Below are positions 1 through 13,409 of a stretch of DNA of 64,000 bases, in pieces (within the stretch, counting starts at the first letter, position 1; every line of letters starts with the position of its first letter). The notes beneath the pieces are model-generated. The model was not told the DNA's origin and did no database searches. It saw only the letters and a list, made by a program, of their open reading frames with translations. The position numbers and the translations under genes were made by a program. The DNA comes from Pseudomonas asiatica (GTDB taxonomy: Bacteria > Pseudomonadota > Gammaproteobacteria > Pseudomonadales > Pseudomonadaceae): contig NZ_BLJF01000002.1 in NCBI RefSeq assembly GCF_009932335.1, positions 372,001 through 436,000 on the forward strand, in the 5' to 3' direction.

Positions 1-338
1 CCATGCGCGTTGTAGGTCAACTGGGTCAGGTTCTGGGTCCTCGCGGCCTGATGCCTAACCCGAAAGTTGGTACCGTGACCCCAGACGTAGCCGGCGCTGT
101 CAAGAACGCCAAGGCTGGTCAGGTTCGCTACCGTACCGACAAGAACGGTATCATCCACACCTCCGTTGGCAAGGTCGGCTTCGAAGCCGGCAAGCTGAAG
201 GAAAACGTTGAAGCCCTGATCGCTGATCTGAAGCGTATCAAGCCAGCTTCCTCGAAAGGTATCTACGTCAAGCGCGTTACCCTGAGCACCACCATGGGCC
301 CAGGTCTGGTCATCGATCAGAGCTCGCTGAACGTGTAA
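1..338 (+). CDS. rplA: 50S ribosomal protein L1, C-terminal part (start outside window)
   Basis: L1 sits in the L1 stalk of the large subunit near the E site and in many bacteria also represses its own operon. About 112 C-terminal residues are visible, including the family motif [10 protein letters not shown] near the window start and the typical ending of L1. The reading frame is open to the left edge, so the ATG at base 3 is an internal Met. The next gene downstream is rplJ, as in the usual rplKAJL-rpoBC order. A perfect hairpin follows the stop codon. Confidence 0.97.
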   Translation, partial: MRVVGQLGQVLGPRGLMPNPKVGTVTPDVAGAVKNAKAGQVRYRTDKNGIIHTSVGKVGFEAGKLKENVEALIADLKRIKPASSKGIYVKRVTLSTTMGPGLVIDQSSLNV

Positions 339-343
339 GAACA

Positions 344-369
344 TGGTGGCGCGACCTGTCGCGCCACCA
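344..369 (+). other. 12-bp hairpin just after rplA
   Basis: TGGTGGCGCGAC (344-355) is the exact reverse complement of GTCGCGCCACCA (358-369). No T-run follows (the next bases are GCAAAAATTG), so it is not a standard intrinsic terminator. It lies between rplA and the L10 leader and may stabilise or help process the rplA 3' end. Confidence 0.6.
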
Positions 370-378
370 GCAAAAATT

Positions 379-461
379 GGGGTCCCTGCCTGGCGGGGGC
401 TATCCAAGACCGTAGGCGGCGCAAGCCTTAAAATACCAGCCCACGCAGATGGTGCTCCCGA
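379..461 (+). promoter_or_regulatory. L10 leader (autoregulatory mRNA structure before rplJ)
   Basis: The 197 bases between rplA and rplJ resemble the ribosomal protein L10 leader: a GGGGTCCCTGCC..GGCGGGGGC stem, then the conserved stretch CCAAGACCGTAGGCGGC and GCAAGCC, and later ACGCAGATGGTG. In the known family the L10(L12) complex binds this RNA and represses translation of rplJL. Position and sequence fit; the exact ends are estimated. Confidence 0.75.
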
Positions 462-535
462 TTCGTTACCGAATCAGACACCAAAACGACATCCGGCTTC
501 GGCCAGATGAAACGGTAAAAACCAGGAGTAAACCC

Positions 536-1036
536 GTGGCAATTAAACTCGAAGACAAGAAGGCCATCGTCGCTGAAGTCAACGAGGCTGCCAAAGTCGC
601 TCTGTCCGCTGTCGTGGCTGATGCCCGTGGTGTGACTGTAGGCGCAATGACCGGACTCCGTAAAGAGGCCCGCGAAGCTGGCGTATACGTACGTGTCGTA
701 CGTAACACCCTGCTGAAGCGCGCTGTTGAAGGCACCGAATTCTCGATCCTCAACGACGCGTTCAAAGGCCCGACCCTGATTGCTTTCTCCAACGAACACC
801 CGGGCGCTGCTGCTCGTCTGTTCAAAGAGTTCGCCAAGGGTCAGGACAAGTTCGAGATCAAGGCAGCTGCGTTCGACGGCAAGTTCCTTGCCGCTAACCA
901 GATCGACGTGCTGGCAACCCTGCCAACCCGCGACGAGGCTATCGCACAGCTGATGAGCGTAATCCAAGGTGCAACCAGCAAGCTGGCTCGTACCCTGGCA
1001 GCTCTGCGCGACCAGAAAGAAGCTGCTGCTGCCTAA
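536..1036 (+). CDS. rplJ: 50S ribosomal protein L10
   Basis: L10 anchors L7/L12 dimers to the large subunit stalk and, with them, represses its own mRNA through the upstream leader. The chosen start is GTG at 536, giving 166 aa and the normal L10 beginning [15 protein letters not shown]; an AGGAG lies 8-12 bases upstream. A longer open frame to 449 would run through the leader and is unlikely. The C-terminal helix carries the L7/L12-binding region. It is followed by rplL after 78 bases. Confidence 0.97.
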   Translation: MAIKLEDKKAIVAEVNEAAKVALSAVVADARGVTVGAMTGLRKEAREAGVYVRVVRNTLLKRAVEGTEFSILNDAFKGPTLIAFSNEHPGAAARLFKEFAKGQDKFEIKAAAFDGKFLAANQIDVLATLPTRDEAIAQLMSVIQGATSKLARTLAALRDQKEAAAA

Positions 1037-1114
1037 GGCACGCGCAACTCTTTCAAAATCATACGTTTAATTTGATGGCTGCGTAGGCTGTCACCCCAAT
1101 ACAGGATTTAAGTC

Positions 1115-1486
1115 ATGTCTCTGACTAACGAACAAATCATCGAAGCGATCGGCCAGAAAACTGTTCTGGAAATTGTTGAACTGATCAAAGCGATGGAAGA
1201 AACCTTCGGCGTTACCGCTGCTGCCGCTGTTGCTGCTGGCCCAGCTGCTGGCGCTGCTGCCGCTGTTGAAGAGCAGACCGAGTTCAACGTCGTTCTGACC
1301 GAAGCTGGCGACAAGAAAGTAAACGTGATCAAGGCCGTTCGTGAACTGACCGGTCTGGGCCTGAAAGAAGCCAAAGAGAAAGTCGACGGCGCTCCTCAGG
1401 TTATCGCTGAAGGCGTTTCGAAAGAAGCCGCTGAAGACGCGAAGAAGAAGCTGGAAGAAGCTGGCGCTAAAGTCGAGCTGAAGTAA
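1115..1486 (+). CDS. rplL: 50S ribosomal protein L7/L12
   Basis: This is the stalk protein that recruits and stimulates the translation GTPases EF-Tu, EF-G and IF2. The 123 aa show the usual layout: N-terminal dimerisation helices (about 1-30), an Ala-rich flexible hinge (about 35-52, runs of A, G and P) and a compact C-terminal domain with the motif [15 protein letters not shown]. Start ATG at 1115. An attenuator follows before rpoB, which fits the need for much more L7/L12 than RNA polymerase subunits. Confidence 0.98.
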   Translation: MSLTNEQIIEAIGQKTVLEIVELIKAMEETFGVTAAAAVAAGPAAGAAAAVEEQTEFNVVLTEAGDKKVNVIKAVRELTGLGLKEAKEKVDGAPQVIAEGVSKEAAEDAKKKLEEAGAKVELK

Positions 1487-1531
1487 TCTCGACCTTGCGA
1501 CTCCAGTCCGAGCGTTGAGCGAAGGGCTGAT

Positions 1532-1560
1532 GGCTGGTGGCTTATGCCACCGGCCTTTTT
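1532..1560 (+). terminator. rplL-rpoB attenuator (intrinsic terminator)
   Basis: GGCTGGTGGC (1532-1541) pairs with GCCACCGGCC (1546-1555) with one G-U pair, followed by five T (1556-1560). It sits in the 220-base rplL-rpoB gap, where partial termination is known in enterobacteria. Readthrough would set the ratio of ribosomal protein to polymerase mRNA. Confidence 0.8.
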
Positions 1561-1706
1561 CCGTTATTGGTGGCCGGTCAGGCCGGCCCCGATAACAAGC
1601 TGCAAGACACCCATGTGGGTGGCGCAAACCAAGAGGTTTGCACGATTTTCTGGCTGCTCCCGCCGGGAGAAGCCAAACAAGCAGGTGACCAAGCTGGGGA
1701 ACGCTG

Positions 1707-4700
1707 ATGGCTTACTCATACACTGAGAAAAAACGTATCCGCAAGGACTTTAGCAAGTTGCCGGACGTCATGGATGTGCCTTACCTCCTGGCCATCCAGC
1801 TGGATTCGTATCGCGAATTCCTGCAAGCGGGAGCATCCAAGGATCAGTTCCGCGACGTCGGCCTGCACGCGGCCTTCAAATCGGTATTCCCGATCATCAG
1901 CTACTCCGGCAATGCTGCCCTGGAGTACGTAGGCTATCGCCTGGGCGAACCCGCCTTCGATGTGAAGGAATGTGTCCTGCGTGGCGTGACCTTCGCGGTC
2001 CCACTGCGGGTCAAGGTGCGCCTGATCATCTTCGACAAGGAATCGTCGAACAAAGCGATCAAGGACATCAAAGAGCAAGAAGTCTACATGGGTGAAATCC
2101 CCCTGATGACTGAGAACGGTACCTTCGTTATCAACGGTACCGAGCGTGTGATCGTTTCCCAGCTGCACCGTTCGCCTGGTGTGTTCTTCGACCACGATCG
2201 TGGCAAGACTCACAGCTCCGGCAAGCTGCTGTACTCCGCTCGCATCATCCCTTACCGCGGCTCCTGGCTGGACTTCGAGTTCGACCCGAAGGACTGCGTG
2301 TTCGTGCGTATCGACCGTCGCCGCAAACTGCCGGCCTCGGTGCTGCTGCGTGCCCTGGGTTACAGCACTGAAGAAGTGCTGAACACCTTCTACACCACCA
2401 ACGTGTTCCACATTTCCGGCGAGAAACTCAGCCTGGAACTGGTACCGCAGCGTCTGCGTGGTGAGGTTGCAGTCATGGATATCCATGACGAAACCGGCAA
2501 AGTCATCGTCGAGCAGGGCCGCCGTATTACTGCGCGCCACATCAACCAGCTCGAGAAGGCCGGCGTCAAGCAGCTGGACGTTCCAATGGAATACGTCCTG
2601 GGCCGCACTACTGCCAAGGCTATTGTGCATCCGGCTACCGGCGAGATCCTGGCTGAATGCAACACCGAGATGACCACTGAACTGCTGATCAAGGTCGCCA
2701 AGGCTCAGGTCGTCCGTATCGAGACCCTGTACACCAACGACATCGATTGCGGTCCGTTCATCTCCGACACCCTGAAGATCGACACCACCAGCAACCAGCT
2801 GGAAGCCCTGGTCGAGATCTACCGCATGATGCGTCCTGGCGAGCCGCCAACCAAGGATGCTGCCGAGACCCTGTTCAACAACTTGTTCTTCAGCGCCGAG
2901 CGTTACGACCTGTCCGCCGTTGGCCGCATGAAGTTCAACCGTCGGATCGGTCGTACCGAGATCGAAGGTTCGGGCGTGCTGAGCAAGGAAGATATCGTCG
3001 AGGTTCTGAAGACCCTGGTCGACATCCGTAACGGCAAAGGCATCGTCGACGACATCGACCACCTGGGTAACCGTCGTGTACGTTGCGTCGGTGAGATGGC
3101 CGAGAACCAGTTCCGCGTTGGCCTGGTGCGTGTCGAGCGCGCGGTCAAGGAACGCCTGTCGATGGCGGAAAGCGAAGGCCTGATGCCGCAAGACCTGATC
3201 AACGCCAAGCCGGTTGCGGCAGCGGTGAAAGAGTTCTTCGGTTCCAGCCAGCTGTCCCAGTTCATGGACCAGAACAACCCGCTCTCCGAGATCACCCACA
3301 AGCGCCGCGTCTCCGCACTCGGCCCAGGCGGTCTGACCCGTGAGCGTGCCGGCTTCGAAGTCCGTGACGTACACCCGACCCACTACGGCCGTGTGTGCCC
3401 GATCGAGACCCCTGAAGGTCCGAACATCGGTCTGATCAACTCCCTGGCAGCCTATGCCCGCACCAACCAGTACGGCTTCCTGGAAAGCCCGTACCGCGTA
3501 GTGAAGGAAGGCGTGGTCAGTGACGACATCGTGTTCCTGTCGGCCATTGAAGAGGCGGATCACGTCATCGCCCAGGCTTCGGCCGCGATGAACGAGAAGA
3601 AGCAGCTGATCGATGAGCTGGTAGCTGTTCGTCACCTGAACGAATTCACCGTCAAGGCGCCGGAAGACGTCACCCTGATGGACGTTTCGCCGAAGCAGGT
3701 TGTTTCCGTCGCTGCGTCGCTGATTCCGTTCCTCGAGCACGACGACGCCAACCGTGCATTGATGGGTTCGAACATGCAGCGTCAGGCTGTACCGACCCTG
3801 CGCGCCGACAAGCCGCTGGTAGGTACCGGCATGGAGCGCAACGTTGCCCGTGACTCCGGTGTCTGCGTGGTTGCTCGTCGCGGTGGCGTGATCGACTCGG
3901 TCGACGCCAGCCGTATCGTTGTTCGCGTTGCCGACGACGAAGTGGAAACCGGCGAAGCAGGTGTGGATATCTACAACCTGACTAAGTACACCCGTTCGAA
4001 CCAGAACACCTGCATCAACCAGCGTCCGCTGGTGAGCAAGGGTGACAAGGTTCAGCGTGGCGACATCATGGCCGACGGCCCGTCCACCGACATGGGTGAA
4101 CTGGCACTGGGTCAGAACATGCGCATCGCGTTCATGGCGTGGAACGGCTTCAACTTCGAAGACTCCATCTGCCTGTCCGAGCGTGTGGTTCAGGAAGACC
4201 GCTTCACCACCATCCACATCCAGGAACTGACCTGTGTGGCGCGTGACACCAAGCTTGGCCCAGAGGAAATCACTGCGGACATCCCGAACGTGGGTGAAGC
4301 CGCACTGAACAAGCTGGACGAAGCCGGTATCGTCTACGTGGGTGCCGAAGTCGGCGCTGGCGACATCCTGGTCGGCAAGGTAACGCCAAAAGGCGAAACC
4401 CAGCTGACTCCGGAAGAAAAACTGCTGCGCGCAATCTTCGGTGAGAAGGCCAGCGACGTTAAGGACACCTCCCTGCGCGTGCCAACCGGCACCAAGGGTA
4501 CCGTCATCGACGTACAGGTCTTCACCCGTGATGGCGTCGAGCGCGACAGCCGCGCTCTGGCCATCGAGAAGATGCAGCTGGACGAGATCCGCAAGGACCT
4601 CAACGAAGAGTTCCGCATCGTCGAAGGTGCAACCTTCGAGCGTCTGCGTTCTGCTCTGAACGGCCAGGTGGTCGACGGTGGCGCGGGCCTGAAGAAAGGC

Positions 4701-5780
4701 ACCGTGATCACTGACGAAGTGCTGGATGGTCTGGAGCACGGGCAGTGGTTCAAACTGCGCATGGCCGAAGATGCACTGAACGAGCAGCTGGAAAAGGCTC
4801 AGCAGTACATCGTCGATCGTCGCCGTCTGCTGGACGACAAGTTCGAAGACAAGAAGCGCAAGCTGCAGCAGGGTGATGACCTGGCACCGGGCGTACTGAA
4901 GATCGTCAAGGTTTACCTGGCAATCCGCCGTCGCATCCAGCCGGGTGACAAGATGGCCGGTCGTCACGGTAACAAGGGTGTCGTCTCGGTAATCATGCCG
5001 GTCGAAGACATGCCGCACGACGCCAACGGTACTCCGGTCGATGTCGTACTGAACCCGCTGGGTGTACCTTCGCGTATGAACGTCGGTCAGATCCTCGAAA
5101 CCCACCTGGGCCTGGCGGCCAAAGGTCTGGGCGAGAAGATCGACCGCATGATCGAAGAGCAGCGCAAGGCCGCTGAACTGCGCGTGTTCCTGACCGAGGT
5201 CTACAACGAGATCGGCGGTCGTCAGGAAAACCTGGACGAGTTCACCGACGAAGAGATCCTGGCCCTGGCCCACAACCTGAAGAAGGGCGTGCCAATGGCT
5301 ACCCCGGTCTTCGACGGTGCCAAGGAGCGCGAGATCAAGGCCATGCTGAAGCTGGCCGACCTGCCAGAGAGCGGCCAGATGGTGCTGTTCGATGGCCGTA
5401 CCGGCAACAAGTTCGAGCGTCCTGTGACCGTTGGTTACATGTACATGCTCAAGCTGAACCACTTGGTGGACGACAAGATGCACGCGCGTTCCACTGGTTC
5501 CTACAGCCTGGTTACCCAGCAGCCGCTGGGTGGTAAGGCGCAGTTCGGTGGTCAGCGTTTCGGGGAGATGGAAGTGTGGGCGCTGGAAGCATACGGCGCG
5601 GCATACACCCTGCAAGAAATGCTCACAGTGAAGTCGGACGACGTGAACGGCCGTACCAAGATGTACAAGAACATCGTGGATGGCGATCACCGTATGGAGC
5701 CGGGCATGCCCGAGTCCTTCAACGTGTTGATCAAAGAGATCCGTTCGCTCGGTATCGATATCGATCTGGAAACCGAATAA
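1707..5780 (+). CDS. rpoB: RNA polymerase beta subunit
   Basis: This is the catalytic core subunit that, with beta', forms the active site and the DNA/RNA channel. Length 1357 aa is normal for Pseudomonas. The rifampicin region [21 protein letters not shown] spans residues 512-532; the positions equivalent to E. coli D516, H526 and S531 are D521, H531 and S536, all wild type. The flap and C-terminal clamp motifs ([33 protein letters not shown]) are intact. Start ATG at 1707. rpoC follows after 64 bases. Confidence 0.99.
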   Translation: MAYSYTEKKRIRKDFSKLPDVMDVPYLLAIQLDSYREFLQAGASKDQFRDVGLHAAFKSVFPIISYSGNAALEYVGYRLGEPAFDVKECVLRGVTFAVPLRVKVRLIIFDKESSNKAIKDIKEQEVYMGEIPLMTENGTFVINGTERVIVSQLHRSPGVFFDHDRGKTHSSGKLLYSARIIPYRGSWLDFEFDPKDCVFVRIDRRRKLPASVLLRALGYSTEEVLNTFYTTNVFHISGEKLSLELVPQRLRGEVAVMDIHDETGKVIVEQGRRITARHINQLEKAGVKQLDVPMEYVLGRTTAKAIVHPATGEILAECNTEMTTELLIKVAKAQVVRIETLYTNDIDCGPFISDTLKIDTTSNQLEALVEIYRMMRPGEPPTKDAAETLFNNLFFSAERYDLSAVGRMKFNRRIGRTEIEGSGVLSKEDIVEVLKTLVDIRNGKGIVDDIDHLGNRRVRCVGEMAENQFRVGLVRVERAVKERLSMAESEGLMPQDLINAKPVAAAVKEFFGSSQLSQFMDQNNPLSEITHKRRVSALGPGGLTRERAGFEVRDVHPTHYGRVCPIETPEGPNIGLINSLAAYARTNQYGFLESPYRVVKEGVVSDDIVFLSAIEEADHVIAQASAAMNEKKQLIDELVAVRHLNEFTVKAPEDVTLMDVSPKQVVSVAASLIPFLEHDDANRALMGSNMQRQAVPTLRADKPLVGTGMERNVARDSGVCVVARRGGVIDSVDASRIVVRVADDEVETGEAGVDIYNLTKYTRSNQNTCINQRPLVSKGDKVQRGDIMADGPSTDMGELALGQNMRIAFMAWNGFNFEDSICLSERVVQEDRFTTIHIQELTCVARDTKLGPEEITADIPNVGEAALNKLDEAGIVYVGAEVGAGDILVGKVTPKGETQLTPEEKLLRAIFGEKASDVKDTSLRVPTGTKGTVIDVQVFTRDGVERDSRALAIEKMQLDEIRKDLNEEFRIVEGATFERLRSALNGQVVDGGAGLKKGTVITDEVLDGLEHGQWFKLRMAEDALNEQLEKAQQYIVDRRRLLDDKFEDKKRKLQQGDDLAPGVLKIVKVYLAIRRRIQPGDKMAGRHGNKGVVSVIMPVEDMPHDANGTPVDVVLNPLGVPSRMNVGQILETHLGLAAKGLGEKIDRMIEEQRKAAELRVFLTEVYNEIGGRQENLDEFTDEEILALAHNLKKGVPMATPVFDGAKEREIKAMLKLADLPESGQMVLFDGRTGNKFERPVTVGYMYMLKLNHLVDDKMHARSTGSYSLVTQQPLGGKAQFGGQRFGEMEVWALEAYGAAYTLQEMLTVKSDDVNGRTKMYKNIVDGDHRMEPGMPESFNVLIKEIRSLGIDIDLETE

Positions 5781-5844
5781 CACGTGACGCGAAGGGGAGT
5801 GGGGCAGGTAATGCCCGCTCCCTGCTCCGCCAGGAGGAAAGGCC

Positions 5845-8800
5845 TTGAAAGACCTACTGAATTTGCTGAAAAACCAGGGTCAAGTCGAAGAGTTCGACGC
5901 CATCCGCATCGGTCTGGCGTCGCCTGAAATGATCCGTTCGTGGTCGTTCGGTGAAGTTAAGAAGCCGGAAACCATCAACTACCGTACGTTCAAGCCTGAG
6001 CGTGACGGCCTGTTCTGCGCCAAGATCTTTGGCCCAGTCAAGGACTACGAGTGCCTGTGCGGCAAGTACAAGCGCCTCAAGCATCGCGGCGTGATCTGCG
6101 AGAAGTGCGGCGTTGAAGTTGCCCTGGCAAAAGTTCGTCGTGAGCGCATGGCGCACATCGAACTGGCCTCGCCGGTTGCCCACATCTGGTTCCTGAAGTC
6201 GCTGCCGTCCCGTATCGGCCTGCTGATGGACATGACCCTGCGTGACATCGAGCGCGTGCTCTACTTCGAGAGCTACGTCGTTATCGACCCGGGCATGACC
6301 ACCCTGGAAAAAGGCCAGCTGCTGAACGACGAGCAGTACTTCGAAGCGCTGGAAGAGTTCGGTGATGACTTCGACGCCCGCATGGGTGCCGAGGCTGTCC
6401 GCGAGCTGCTGCACGCTATCGACCTGGAGCACGAGATCGGTCGCCTGCGCGAAGAGATTCCGCAGACCAACTCGGAAACCAAGATCAAGAAGCTGTCCAA
6501 GCGCCTGAAGCTGATGGAAGCGTTCCAGGGTTCGGGCAACCTGCCTGAGTGGATGGTCCTGACCGTCCTGCCAGTGCTGCCGCCGGACCTGCGTCCGCTG
6601 GTACCGCTGGATGGCGGCCGCTTCGCGACCTCTGACCTGAACGACCTGTATCGTCGCGTGATCAACCGTAACAACCGTCTGAAGCGCCTGCTGGATCTGT
6701 CGGCGCCGGACATCATCGTGCGCAACGAAAAGCGCATGCTGCAGGAGGCGGTCGACGCCCTGCTGGACAACGGCCGTCGCGGTCGCGCCATCACTGGCTC
6801 GAACAAGCGTCCGCTGAAGTCCCTGGCCGACATGATCAAAGGTAAGCAAGGTCGCTTCCGTCAGAACCTGCTCGGTAAGCGTGTGGACTACTCCGGCCGT
6901 TCGGTAATTACCGTAGGCCCGACCCTGCGTCTGCACCAGTGCGGTCTGCCGAAAAAGATGGCTCTCGAGCTGTTCAAGCCGTTCATTTTCGGCAAGCTGG
7001 AAATGCGTGGTCTGGCGACCACCATCAAGGCTGCCAAGAAGATGGTCGAGCGTGAGCTGCCAGAGGTGTGGGACGTGCTCGCCGAGGTGATCCGCGAACA
7101 CCCCGTGCTGCTCAACCGCGCACCGACCCTGCACCGTCTGGGTATCCAGGCATTTGAACCGGTTCTGATCGAAGGCAAGGCTATTCAGCTGCACCCGCTG
7201 GTCTGTGCCGCGTACAACGCCGACTTCGACGGTGACCAGATGGCCGTTCACGTGCCGCTGACCCTGGAAGCCCAGCTCGAAGCGCGCGCGCTGATGATGT
7301 CGACCAACAACATCCTGTCGCCAGCCAACGGTGAGCCAATCATCGTTCCGTCGCAGGACGTGGTACTGGGTCTGTACTACATGACCCGTGAAGCCATCAA
7401 CGCCAAGGGCGAAGGTCGCGTGTTCGCCGACCTGCAGGAAGTCGACCGCGTATTCCGCGCCGGCGAGGCTGCCCTGCACGCGAAAATCAAGGTTCGTATC
7501 AACGAAACCGTGAAAGAGCGTGACGGCTCCGTGGTCAAGAACACCCGCATCGTCGACACCACCGTCGGCCGTGCGCTGCTGTTCCAGGTCGTACCGGCAG
7601 GCCTGCCTTACGACGTGGTCAACCAGCCGATGAAGAAAAAGGCGATCTCCAAGCTGATCAACCAGTGCTACCGCGTGGTTGGTCTGAAAGAGACCGTTAT
7701 CTTCGCTGACCAGCTGATGTACACCGGTTTCGCTTACTCGACCATTTCCGGCGTTTCGATCGGTGTTAACGACTTCGTTATCCCGGACGAGAAAGCACGC
7801 ATCATCGGTACCGCTACCGACGAAGTGAAGGAAATCGAGAGCCAGTACGCCTCCGGTCTGGTAACCCAGGGCGAGAAGTACAACAAGGTCATCGACTTGT
7901 GGTCGAAGGCGAACGACGAAGTGTCCAAGGCGATGATGGCCAACCTCTCGAAAGAGAAGGTCATCGATCGCGAAGGCAAGGAAGTCGAGCAAGAGTCCTT
8001 CAACTCGATGTACATGATGGCTGACTCCGGTGCGCGGGGTTCCGCAGCCCAGATCCGTCAGCTGGCCGGTATGCGTGGCCTGATGGCCAAGCCGGACGGC
8101 TCCATCATCGAGACGCCGATCACTGCGAACTTCCGTGAAGGTCTGAGCGTTCTGCAGTACTTCATTTCGACCCACGGTGCTCGTAAGGGTCTGGCGGATA
8201 CCGCACTGAAGACCGCCAACTCCGGTTACCTGACTCGTCGTCTGGTAGACGTTGCCCAGGATCTGGTTGTTACCGAGATCGACTGCGGCACCGACCAGGG
8301 CCTGCTGATGACCCCGCACATCGAAGGTGGTGACGTTGTAGAACCGCTGGGTGAGCGTGTGCTGGGTCGTGTCATCGCCCGTGACGTGTTCAAGCCAGGC
8401 ACCGAGGACGTCATCGTTCCGGCCGGTACCCTGGTCGACGAGAAGTGGGTCGAATTCATCGAGCTGAACAGCATCGACGAAGTGGTCGTGCGTTCGCCGA
8501 TCAACTGCGAAACCCGTTACGGCATCTGCGCCAAGTGCTACGGTCGTGACCTGGCTCGCGGTCACCAGGTGAACATCGGTGAAGCTGTCGGCGTTATCGC
8601 TGCGCAGTCGATCGGTGAGCCGGGTACCCAGCTGACCATGCGTACGTTCCACATCGGTGGTGCTGCAAGCCGTACCTCGGCTGCCGACAGCGTCCAGGTG
8701 AAGAACGGCGGTATGGTGCGTCTGCACAACCTGAAGCAGGTAGAACGTGCCGATGGCAACCTGGTTGCCGTATCGCGTTCGGGCGAGTTGGCCATTGCCG

Positions 8801-10044
8801 ACGAGTTCGGTCGTGAGCGTGAGCGCTACAAGCTGCCTTATGGTGCGGTAATTTCGGTCAAGGAAGGTGAAAAGGTCGAAGCTGGCGCTATCGTCGCCAA
8901 GTGGGACCCGCACACCCACCCGATCGTTACCGAACTGAAAGGTACCGTGACCTTCGTTGGCATGGAAGAAGGCATCACCATCAAGCGTCAGACTGACGAA
9001 TTGACGGGTTTGACCAACATTGAAGTACTGGACGTCAAGGATCGCCCTGCCGCTGGCAAGGAAATCCGTCCTGCTATCAAGATGGTCGACGCTTCTGGCA
9101 AGGATCTGTACCTGCCAGGTACCGACGTACCTGCCCAGTACTTCCTGCCGGCCAACGCCCTCGTCGGCGTGGCTGACGGTGCCCAGATCGGTGTTGGTGA
9201 CGTTATCGCGCGTATCCCGCAAGAAACGTCGAAGACCCGTGACATCACCGGTGGTCTGCCGCGCGTTGCCGACCTGTTCGAAGCGCGCCGTCCGAAAGAG
9301 GCCTCGATTCTGGCTGAAGTCAGCGGCACCATCGCGTTCGGCAAGGAGACCAAGGGCAAGCGTCGTCTGGTCATCACCCCGACCGACGGTAGCGATCCGT
9401 ACGAAGAGCTGATTCCGAAGTGGCGCCACCTGAACGTCTTCGAAGGCGAACAGGTAAACCGCGGCGAAGTTATCTCCGACGGCCCGAGCGATCCGCACGA
9501 CATTCTGCGTCTGCTGGGTGTGAGCGCGCTGGCGAAGTACATCGTCAACGAGATCCAGGACGTTTACCGTCTGCAAGGCGTTAAGATCAACGACAAGCAC
9601 ATCGAGACCATCCTGCGTCAGATGCTGCGCAAGGTCGAGATCACCGAGTCGGGTGACTCCAGCTTCATCAAGGGCGACCAGATGGAACTGACCCAGGTAC
9701 TGGTAGAGAACGAGCGTCTCGCCAGCGAGGACAAGTTCATCTCCAAGTTCTCCCGCGTGCTGCTGGGTATCACCAAGGCCTCGCTGTCGACCGAGTCGTT
9801 CATCTCCGCGGCTTCCTTCCAGGAAACCACCCGCGTACTGACCGAAGCGGCGGTAACCGGCAAGCGCGACTACCTGCGCGGCCTGAAAGAGAACGTGGTC
9901 GTGGGTCGTCTGATTCCGGCCGGTACTGGTCTGGCCTACCACAGCGAGCGTAAGCGTCGCCGTGATGCCGACAAGCCGCTGCGTGTGAGCGCCAGTGAGG
10001 TGGAAGCCGCACTGACCGAAGCGCTGAACTCCAGCGGTAACTAA
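5845..10044 (+). CDS. rpoC: RNA polymerase beta' subunit
   Basis: The large catalytic subunit, 1399 aa. An N-terminal zinc site is seen in [18 protein letters not shown], the Mg-binding motif NADFDGD lies at residues 458-464 (Asp 460, 462, 464), and the second zinc site appears in [17 protein letters not shown]. The start is TTG at 5845, supported by a strong AGGAGG at 5832-5837 and the usual N terminus [11 protein letters not shown]. It is co-transcribed with rpoB and ends 211 bases before rpsL. Confidence 0.99.
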   Translation: MKDLLNLLKNQGQVEEFDAIRIGLASPEMIRSWSFGEVKKPETINYRTFKPERDGLFCAKIFGPVKDYECLCGKYKRLKHRGVICEKCGVEVALAKVRRERMAHIELASPVAHIWFLKSLPSRIGLLMDMTLRDIERVLYFESYVVIDPGMTTLEKGQLLNDEQYFEALEEFGDDFDARMGAEAVRELLHAIDLEHEIGRLREEIPQTNSETKIKKLSKRLKLMEAFQGSGNLPEWMVLTVLPVLPPDLRPLVPLDGGRFATSDLNDLYRRVINRNNRLKRLLDLSAPDIIVRNEKRMLQEAVDALLDNGRRGRAITGSNKRPLKSLADMIKGKQGRFRQNLLGKRVDYSGRSVITVGPTLRLHQCGLPKKMALELFKPFIFGKLEMRGLATTIKAAKKMVERELPEVWDVLAEVIREHPVLLNRAPTLHRLGIQAFEPVLIEGKAIQLHPLVCAAYNADFDGDQMAVHVPLTLEAQLEARALMMSTNNILSPANGEPIIVPSQDVVLGLYYMTREAINAKGEGRVFADLQEVDRVFRAGEAALHAKIKVRINETVKERDGSVVKNTRIVDTTVGRALLFQVVPAGLPYDVVNQPMKKKAISKLINQCYRVVGLKETVIFADQLMYTGFAYSTISGVSIGVNDFVIPDEKARIIGTATDEVKEIESQYASGLVTQGEKYNKVIDLWSKANDEVSKAMMANLSKEKVIDREGKEVEQESFNSMYMMADSGARGSAAQIRQLAGMRGLMAKPDGSIIETPITANFREGLSVLQYFISTHGARKGLADTALKTANSGYLTRRLVDVAQDLVVTEIDCGTDQGLLMTPHIEGGDVVEPLGERVLGRVIARDVFKPGTEDVIVPAGTLVDEKWVEFIELNSIDEVVVRSPINCETRYGICAKCYGRDLARGHQVNIGEAVGVIAAQSIGEPGTQLTMRTFHIGGAASRTSAADSVQVKNGGMVRLHNLKQVERADGNLVAVSRSGELAIADEFGRERERYKLPYGAVISVKEGEKVEAGAIVAKWDPHTHPIVTELKGTVTFVGMEEGITIKRQTDELTGLTNIEVLDVKDRPAAGKEIRPAIKMVDASGKDLYLPGTDVPAQYFLPANALVGVADGAQIGVGDVIARIPQETSKTRDITGGLPRVADLFEARRPKEASILAEVSGTIAFGKETKGKRRLVITPTDGSDPYEELIPKWRHLNVFEGEQVNRGEVISDGPSDPHDILRLLGVSALAKYIVNEIQDVYRLQGVKINDKHIETILRQMLRKVEITESGDSSFIKGDQMELTQVLVENERLASEDKFISKFSRVLLGITKASLSTESFISAASFQETTRVLTEAAVTGKRDYLRGLKENVVVGRLIPAGTGLAYHSERKRRRDADKPLRVSASEVEAALTEALNSSGN

Positions 10045-10055
10045 GTACAGGGCAG

Positions 10056-10128
10056 GGCCCCGGCAAGCCCCGAGCGATCAGCGGCGACATGAAATGTTGC
10101 CGATGATCGGGCGGGGAGGGCCGGGGCC
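10056..10128 (+). other. Long 73-nt hairpin after rpoC
   Basis: Almost the whole segment folds on itself: GGCCCCGGC (10056-10064) with GCCGGGGCC (10120-10128), then CCCCG/CGGGG, CGATCA/TGATCG and GGCGACAT/ATGTTGCC around a GAA loop, separated by small symmetric internal loops. No T-run follows. It ends 5 bases before the -35 of the str promoter. It may be an RNase III-type processing site or a Rho-independent barrier of unusual type. Confidence 0.75.
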
Positions 10129-10133
10129 TCGTC

Positions 10134-10162
10134 TTGACTGGGTGCAAGATCCTCTTTAGACT
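10134..10162 (+). promoter_or_regulatory. str operon sigma-70 promoter
   Basis: TTGACT (10134-10139), a 17-base spacer and TAGACT (10157-10162) form a good sigma-70 promoter before rpsL. Predicted transcription start is near 10169, giving a leader of about 87 bases. Confidence 0.65.
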
Positions 10163-10173
10163 TTTGTACCCTT

Positions 10174-10205
10174 AAATTTGGTGAGGCTCCGTCTCGCCAA
10201 TTTTT
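10174..10205 (+). promoter_or_regulatory. Attenuator-like hairpin in the rpsL leader
   Basis: AAATTTGGTGAG (10174-10185) can pair with CTCGCCAATTT (10193-10203, one bulge and one G-T pair), and the 3' arm runs into TTTTT (10201-10205). The form resembles an intrinsic terminator placed a few bases after the predicted start of transcription. Function is inferred only. Confidence 0.4.
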
Positions 10206-10255
10206 GGCTTTCTTGCAAGACAATAGCGTCGCAAGACAATCAGTGGAGCTAGTAG

Positions 10256-10627
10256 ATGGCAACTATCAACCAGCTGGTACGTCAGCCGCGTAAGCGTACC
10301 GTCGAGAAATCCGACGTACCTGCGCTGCAGAACTGCCCGCAGCGTCGTGGCGTGTGCACCCGCGTGTACACCACCACGCCGAAAAAACCTAACTCGGCAC
10401 TGCGTAAAGTATGCCGTGTGCGTCTGACCAACGGTTTCGAGGTTTCCTCGTACATCGGTGGTGAAGGCCACAACCTGCAAGAGCACAGCGTCGTCCTGAT
10501 CCGTGGCGGCCGTGTAAAAGACTTGCCAGGTGTTCGTTACCACACCGTTCGCGGCTCTCTGGATACTTCGGGCGTTAAAGGCCGTAACCAGGGTCGTTCG
10601 AAGTACGGTACCAAGCGTCCGAAGTAA
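10256..10627 (+). CDS. rpsL: 30S ribosomal protein S12
   Basis: S12 lies at the decoding centre and controls accuracy. It has 123 aa and starts [14 protein letters not shown]43 (in TPKKPNS) and K88 (in GGRVKDLPG) are the streptomycin-sensitive residues, and D89 is the target of RimO methylthiolation in other bacteria. Start ATG at 10256. First gene of the str operon; rpsG follows after 106 bases. Confidence 0.99.
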   Translation: MATINQLVRQPRKRTVEKSDVPALQNCPQRRGVCTRVYTTTPKKPNSALRKVCRVRLTNGFEVSSYIGGEGHNLQEHSVVLIRGGRVKDLPGVRYHTVRGSLDTSGVKGRNQGRSKYGTKRPK

Positions 10628-10733
10628 TCGGCCGTTTGCAGACATCCATTTATTTGAGTCGATAAGAGTAAGGTCGGGCAGGGGTCGAAAGACCTGGTCC
10701 CGGGCTAACCTGAAGACCGTTTGAGGGCTTATC
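10628..10733 (+). promoter_or_regulatory. rpsL-rpsG intercistronic region, possible S7 repressor site
   Basis: The gap is 106 bases, long for this operon, and contains the hairpin GGTC-GAAA-GACC (10683-10694) within a structured stretch. In E. coli, S7 binds the S12-S7 intercistronic mRNA to repress its own translation. Position and structure agree, but the E. coli sequence itself is not recognised here. Confidence 0.35.
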
Positions 10734-11204
10734 ATGCCAAGACGTCGTGTAGCAGCAAAACGTGAGATCCTTGACGATCCGAAGTACGGATCCCAGATTC
10801 TCGCCAAGTTCATGAACCACGTGATGGAAAGCGGCAAGAAGGCCGTAGCCGAGCGCATCGTTTACGGTGCCCTGGATACCGTCAAAGCACGCAAGAACAG
10901 CGACCCCCTGGAAATCTTCGAGAAAGCTCTCGACGCCATCGCTCCGCTGGTCGAAGTTAAGTCCCGCCGTGTTGGCGGTGCCACTTACCAGGTTCCGGTT
11001 GAAGTTCGTCCGTCCCGTCGTAACGCTCTGGCAATGCGCTGGCTCGTAGACTACGCCCGCAAGCGCGGCGAGAAGTCGATGGCCCTGCGCCTGGCCGGCG
11101 AACTGCTGGATGCTGCTGAAGGCAAGGGTGCTGCAGTCAAGAAGCGTGAAGACGTGCACCGTATGGCCGAGGCCAACAAAGCGTTCTCGCACTACCGCTT
11201 CTAA
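10734..11204 (+). CDS. rpsG: 30S ribosomal protein S7
   Basis: S7 is a primary 16S rRNA-binding protein that nucleates assembly of the 30S head and contacts E-site tRNA. The 156 aa include [12 protein letters not shown] at the start and the conserved [14 protein letters not shown] and ALRWLVxYARKR-type motifs. The C-terminal tail NKAFSHYRF is intact. Start ATG at 10734. fusA follows after 30 bases. Confidence 0.98.
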   Translation: MPRRRVAAKREILDDPKYGSQILAKFMNHVMESGKKAVAERIVYGALDTVKARKNSDPLEIFEKALDAIAPLVEVKSRRVGGATYQVPVEVRPSRRNALAMRWLVDYARKRGEKSMALRLAGELLDAAEGKGAAVKKREDVHRMAEANKAFSHYRF

Positions 11205-11234
11205 TTCAAGCATCAATCATTTTGCGAGGGCTTT

Positions 11235-13382
<2,148 letters not shown>

Positions 13383-13409
13383 TCCCCTTTAGGCAAGAGG
13401 TTCACTGTC

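Noticed and set aside
1716..5783. A 1355-codon open frame on the minus strand opposite rpoB (similar ones opposite rpoC, fusA, and fdnG)
   Set aside because: They mirror real genes in high-GC, codon-biased DNA and contain no family motifs or RBS. The coding evidence is all on the + strand.
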